A stretch of 64,000 bases of DNA from Bedellia somnulentella (taxonomy: Eukaryota > Arthropoda > Insecta > Lepidoptera > Bedelliidae), in NCBI GenBank assembly GCA_963576735.1, contig OY755197.1, positions 2,306,501 through 2,370,500 on the forward strand, given 5' to 3'. The position numbers and the translations under genes were made by a program. Below the pieces are notes generated by a model. The model ran no database searches, had not been told where the DNA came from, and saw only the letters and a program-made list of their open reading frames with translations. Of the stretch, positions 54,201 through 60,200 are shown one piece after another. Every line of letters starts with the position of its first letter. Position 1 is the stretch's first letter.

Positions 54201-57200
54201 GCGGTCTTCTCCTTAATAATAAGAGGATAAATTTTTTCACATACCGCAATAACAATTTTTGCTTTCGCTTGAGAATCTCTTTTCATGAAGTTCGGTGTAT
54301 CCATGGCCGGAGGGTTTGAGACATAATCCCAGAGGTCAGCTTCATGCAAAACCATTTCCATGGCGTAACTCCACGTCGAGTAGTTGGTACCATCGAGCTT
54401 TTTAAAGTGGCTGGACGAGGATGAGGTAGTTGACACATCTCGAGATGGTTCCATATTTTGTAAGAAAAACGAAAGATTCGAAAAAATAAAAGTTAATTAA
54501 TAAGCAAGGAAGATTAAAACTGAAGGCCCATAACCTCCTGCATCCTGCAGTTTGGATGGGAGGAACGTTTTACTATTTAATTAAAATAACAAATTGCATT
54601 TTTATATGTTTATACTTGTAGTCTTTTTTATTTCGAATAATATTTACAAAGTGACATATTGTTTTATTGACAATATAAATCAAAGATAAATAGTTAAATA
54701 TTAGCAGACAAATGTAGTTAAAACCATAAATCAACAATAGCTCAATGGGTAGAACACCGGTTATCGTGCAAATTACTAGTTAGGCTAGACTAGGGCATAC
54801 ACCAATTTGTCTTTTCTAAAGACATACGTGCGGTTAGTTTATCATGGTTGTTAACGGTGAGGGAAAACATCGGGAGGAAACCCACATGGCTGAGTTGTAC
54901 TTAGTCATGTGACAGTATTCGTACAAAACGGCGATAGACCTGCCCCCTATCACGAGAGTACACTGTTCGTACAAAACGTAGGTACTCTGAACACCAGGTG
55001 ACAAAGTCACGTGATGTTCAGAATGATTTTGTTATGTTTAATTGTACCTGTGTCGTTAATCCTTACTAATATTATAAATGGAAAAGTGAGTTTGTTTGTT
55101 TATTTGTTCCGCTTTCACGCCGTAACTACTGAACCGATTGCTTTGAAATTTTGCAAACGTATAGTTAGAAGTTTGGATTAAATAATAGGGTACTTTTATC
55201 CCGGAAAAAAATGATGTTTCCGAGGGAAATCGTAGGAATGAGAAGTTTTCTTATAGTAGGGCTTTATACTGCAATATAACCGAATTTCACGCGGGCGAAG
55301 CCGTGGGCGGAAAGCTAGTTATTCTATAAAACAAAACCAATACCTAGTTATCAATTGCCGCGCTACTTTTTGTATCCATAAACTGTCTGCCCTTTAAAAG
55401 GATAAAGTCGTAAGTATATATTGTAATAGCACCTCTTCAGAATGATTGCCCAATTGCGTCTCGGAGGGGCCGGACAATTGCACGATTATTGACCCTTTAT
55501 ATATCAAACTACGTAAGAAACACGATACGTTTGAATGAAATGTATTTTGTCGCTAATGAAATAGAAAAGAATGCATTTTCCTCCAAGGAAAAATTACGAA
55601 AGATGTATGAAATATTGGTACATACATACATACATATACTCACGGCTATTAATCCCTAGATGGGGTAGCCAGAGCTAAGGAATGAGAAATCCCTCAGCCA
55701 CCTTTGGAAAGTTGAGTGGGGAAAAGATGGTAAAATAAAGGTTGTTGGTGATGGGTCTCCAACCGCATCGCCCAATAATTCCTTTAATGCCCCAATACCG
55801 TTAGTCGCCTCTTACGTACACCCACCGGAAGAATTGGGGTAGTGCTATTCTAAGCCGACACTACACAGCTATTGAAATATTATAATATAAATAAGAAATA
55901 TTGGTGGATGTACGTAATTGCCATGTAGGCGTAGAATGTCACTACCCCTTTCTACCCACAGGTGTTGTAAGAGGTTCTTGTCCCCTATCAACTTCCAAAT
56001 GTGGCTGGGGATTGTCTAGCTCTGAAACTCTGGCTACCCCTTTTTGGTATTTATGGCCGTGAGTATAATGTACCCTACTTCTTTTTAACATACATACATA
56101 CATACACATACATATACTCACGGCGATAGGCCTGCCCCCTATCACGTGAGTATACTGTCCATGCAAAACGTGGGTACTCTGAACACCAGGTGACAAAGTC
56201 ACGTGATGTTCAGAAGTATTAGTACCTCTGCCAACCCCTTCGGGGATATTCGGCGTGAACGTTTATGTTATGTTATGTTATACTCACGGCTATAAATCCC
56301 TAGAAGGGGTAGTCAGAGCTAAGGAACTAGAAGTTCCTCAACCACTTTTGGAAAGTTGAGTGGGGAAAAGCTGGCAAAATAAAGGTTGTTGGTGATGGGT
56401 CTCCATCCGCATCGCCCAAATATCTCTTAAAAGCCCCAATACCGTTAGTCGCCTCTTACGTACACCCACCGGCAGAAATGGGGTAGTGTTATTCTAAGCC
56501 GACACTACACAGCAACTTTTTAACTGCCAAAATAAGCTAAAAAATGGGACTATTGTTCCTAGCGACCCTGATAAAAATTCGCGTAATAATAAAACACATT
56601 ACTAATATTACAATGAACGATACGCCATGTCAAAAGTCACTGATAAATTTTATCAAATTCTATTGAAAACAATTTAAGTTTCTCTTAAATATTATCTGTA
56701 ATGTCATTGTCAAGGCTAACATAAAAATTGGATACTGGATCTGAAAATCACGTGATTTATTTAATTTTCTTTACTATACAAAAGTGAATGTAACCTAATA
56801 AACCGTTAATTTCCTTCTCTGTAAAACGAATATAATTTTAGGTTATGTTACTACGAGCCTCAGAGGACTCATTTGGATCAAATAGAGAACGTGCTCGAAA
56901 AGACTCATGTCCGAAGTATGAAGAATAAAAGAAATATATGAAAAGATTGATGAATGTGAACGAAGCTAGATAGGTTTGCCAGGATCGTACAAAGTGGTGT
57001 AAAGTATCTGCCTACCCCAATGGGAACTGACCGCGTGAGAATGTGTATGATATGATTTCTGTAAATATTGTACATAAAGAGTTTTTATTTTCTTAGCTTT
57101 GGAGTACCGAACCGATTTTAAATTGCTTTAACCGATTGAGAGCGAGTGATTGTTTGCGAGGGAGTATTGTCCCAATAACCAATTTGATCACTTTAAGAGG

Positions 57201-60200
57201 CTGAGATCTCTTTATCATCAAGAATACATCATCCATGTTATAGTCCGCCACGGTGGCCTAATATGGGTTTGCAAACTCGCAAATTAAGCTGTGATAAAAA
57301 AACACGGAATCATCTAAGTAATCAGGTGATTCAGCCTGCAATTTCGTACTGAACTGGGTTGCAAATTGGAGAATTTACCCCCAGGGGCCGCCACTATGGT
57401 CCAAACGGGTAAGGATCGTCTCAAAAATAGGGGTTACGAAAGTCAGATAATAATTGTTTTTTTGTGGTAAACGTAAAAAGGGATGTATTATTTACGATTA
57501 CCTACATTCATTAATTATTTAGCTTCTATATTCGCCTATCTATAGCCACATAAAGATATGCGTTACAACTAAGCCAAGTAGAGAGCAGTCGAAGTCAAGT
57601 TTTCAAACGAAGTTTGCTTTTTAGGTATCAATCATACATACAAGTGTTATATATGTTAAAAAAGGGAATTTTATACTGTGCTAGAAAAAGAAAAAAAACT
57701 TAAAATATTTTACAAAATTTGTGTAATAACTGTTTAAAAAAAGGCGTTTTATTTTTTCAATGCTTAATTTCAAATAGACATTTGAAAGTTACCGCTGTTT
57801 CCCGACGTTGATATTTTATCTTCTTTACTAATTTACGTTTTTTGTTCTAAATAAGTTGAAGAATTCTTTCTTGAATAACATGAACATTTTGGGGATTGAA
57901 GTTTGACTATTCAAGAACATTTATGCCAAATTACAAGTTCATACTATAATGAATAACAAAGTTATAGATTTTTGAGATGATTCATACCCGTTTGGACCAT
58001 AGCCGTAGCACGCTTGTAATTATATCGTTAGCTTCTCAGTTAAAATACGATGATACACTACTTTTGAATGCAAATGTTAATTTCTTTTTTTGTACTTGCT
58101 TGTAGGTGTATACCATCGGTTCGCATACTTTTATACTCCTCCATCCGCCCAATTAATGTAAAAAGTTTCACAAAATATTCGCTTCTCCTACTAACATATA
58201 GATAACAGGCATACTCCTCTAGACTCCTAAGGTCTTAAAGATAAAAGATCGCATTAATTAACGAGCATATTGAAGCAACAAAGATGATTGACCTTGATAA
58301 TGTAATCGCAGGGTCAAAGAGTAAGTAACGTTTGTTTGTAAGAAACATTGCCCCTAGTTATCAGAAAGGTACCCACACTGACGCGTATGTTTACCCCACT
58401 GATAACGCGGTAGGTAACAGGCTTGTTGCTTCTAGAAAAGAGCGAATTATATTGATTTAATTATTATTTTTGGTGGCCAATTTCTTATCTCTATTGTACA
58501 GTAGTGTGTGTAAAGTGTAAAAGCTTTATGGAAAATGGGAGATCATTAGAGGGACTATATTCTAATGAGTAAAGTGGCTAATGAGATTTATAGAGTAAAT
58601 ACATAATACTCTAACCAATAAGGGGTAGCCAGTCTTCGGAGTAAGAAACTCCTCAGCCTCATTTGGAAGTTGGCAGGGGAGAAAAAGGTAGACATAAAGT
58701 AGCGTTGGTGAGGGGCCTCCAACCGCACCGCAAAAAAAATACATAAAAAGGCCCCATACCCTTAGTTATCGACACCCGTGGGTAGTAAGGGGTAGTGATA
58801 TTCTAAGCTTGCACTACACGGCGTAATATGGATGGTATTGTTTGCTGTGTAGTGCCGGCTTAGAATAGCACTACCCCTTTTCTTCCGGTGGGTGTACGTA
58901 AGAGGCGACTAACGGTATAGGGGCTTTTTAAGGGATTTATGCGGTTGGAGACCCATCACCAACAACCTTTATTTTATCATCCTTTCCCCATGCAACTTCC
59001 AAAAGTGGCTGAGGAATTTCTAATTCCTTAGCTCTGGCTACCCCTTCTAGGGATTTATAGCCGTGAGCATATGTATGTTGTTTGTGGATGATGGCTTAGT
59101 GCGATATTCTAAAGCTAGAGGAAGATGTTCGAAGCGAGATAAATAGAAGAGAATGAATGATAGGTTTGCTTAAGTTTAAGTGTGCTGAAACATGGCCGAA
59201 AAAGTGATTAACGGTTTAGTATATCTTTGATGATGTTTGAGTTAATTGGTTTAACCGTAAACCCTTTGTATTGAGCACTTGATAGTTATTTTGCAAGTTA
59301 CATGTCCATTTCATTAGTACAATTTTAATAATTACGTGTAGTGCCGGCTTAGAATATCACTACCCCTTTTCTAAGCGAGGATGCGTATGAGGCGACTAAG
59401 AGTGTGGGGCTTTTTAAGTGGTTCTTGGGCGATGCGGTTGGAGACCCATCACCAACGATACTTTATTTTTTCCATCTTCTCCCCTATTAACTTCCAAATG
59501 CGACTGAGGAGTTTCTAGCTCTGAAGCTCTGGCTACCCCTTCTTGGGATTTATGGCCGTGAGTATATGTATATATGTATGTGTAATTTTAATAATTCTGT
59601 ATAGTCTGGGCTTCAAATAGCTCTTACCTATTACCTATCATCACAATAATTGTAAGAGGAAAATTTTCATTTTAATGGCTTTTAAGTGTTCGTTTGTAGC
59701 GTAAGACCTATCACCAACATTCTTTTATTTTATAATCTTTGAATAATTGAGATAATAATAAAATTTCAATTCATACATCTTTTATGGGACTCTATACAAA
59801 TTTTATAATAAAATACCTGATGACATTTTGAATCTAACGGAAAAAAAATTAAAAGTGATGATAAAACGCAGTCTTCATTTAAAAGCTTACGAGTATTACA
59901 GTTTAAATGATTATATGATAGATGAAACTGCTTGGTGTCACCAGGGCTCTATTCAGGATATTTCCAGCCATACACCAACATTGTAATATGACTAAGAAAA
60001 GATGTGTGGTGCTGAGTTTCTTACGGGTTCTTCTCGCAACAATACACTTTCCGAATCAGAAGTAGAGTCAAAAGAGTAAGATTTAACATATACGTAAGTT
60101 TGTGATGTTCAAAATAAAGAGAACAATTCTTTTTATTTTGAAAAATATATTCTTATTTTTTATCTTTTATCTTTGCCCCAAACAACTACTAATTCAGAAG

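Larger units (their letters stand above)
50152..54736 (-). mobile_element. Ty1/copia LTR retrotransposon, complete
   Basis: Two LTRs (50152-50345 and 54536-54736) enclose one open gag-pol frame. A 5-bp target duplication ATAGC is seen at 50147-50151 and 54737-54741. Next to the 5' LTR (right side) is GGTTATGGGCC at 54525-54535, the primer-binding site type I recall for insect copia (internal part of initiator tRNA-Met). Next to the 3' LTR is a purine tract at 50346-50354. All hallmarks of a complete element are present. Confidence 0.95.

Noticed and set aside
55615..56280. CRISPR-like regular repeats
   Set aside because: The spaced CATA arrays are tails of dispersed SINE-like copies, not repeats with unique spacers, and this is a eukaryotic genome.
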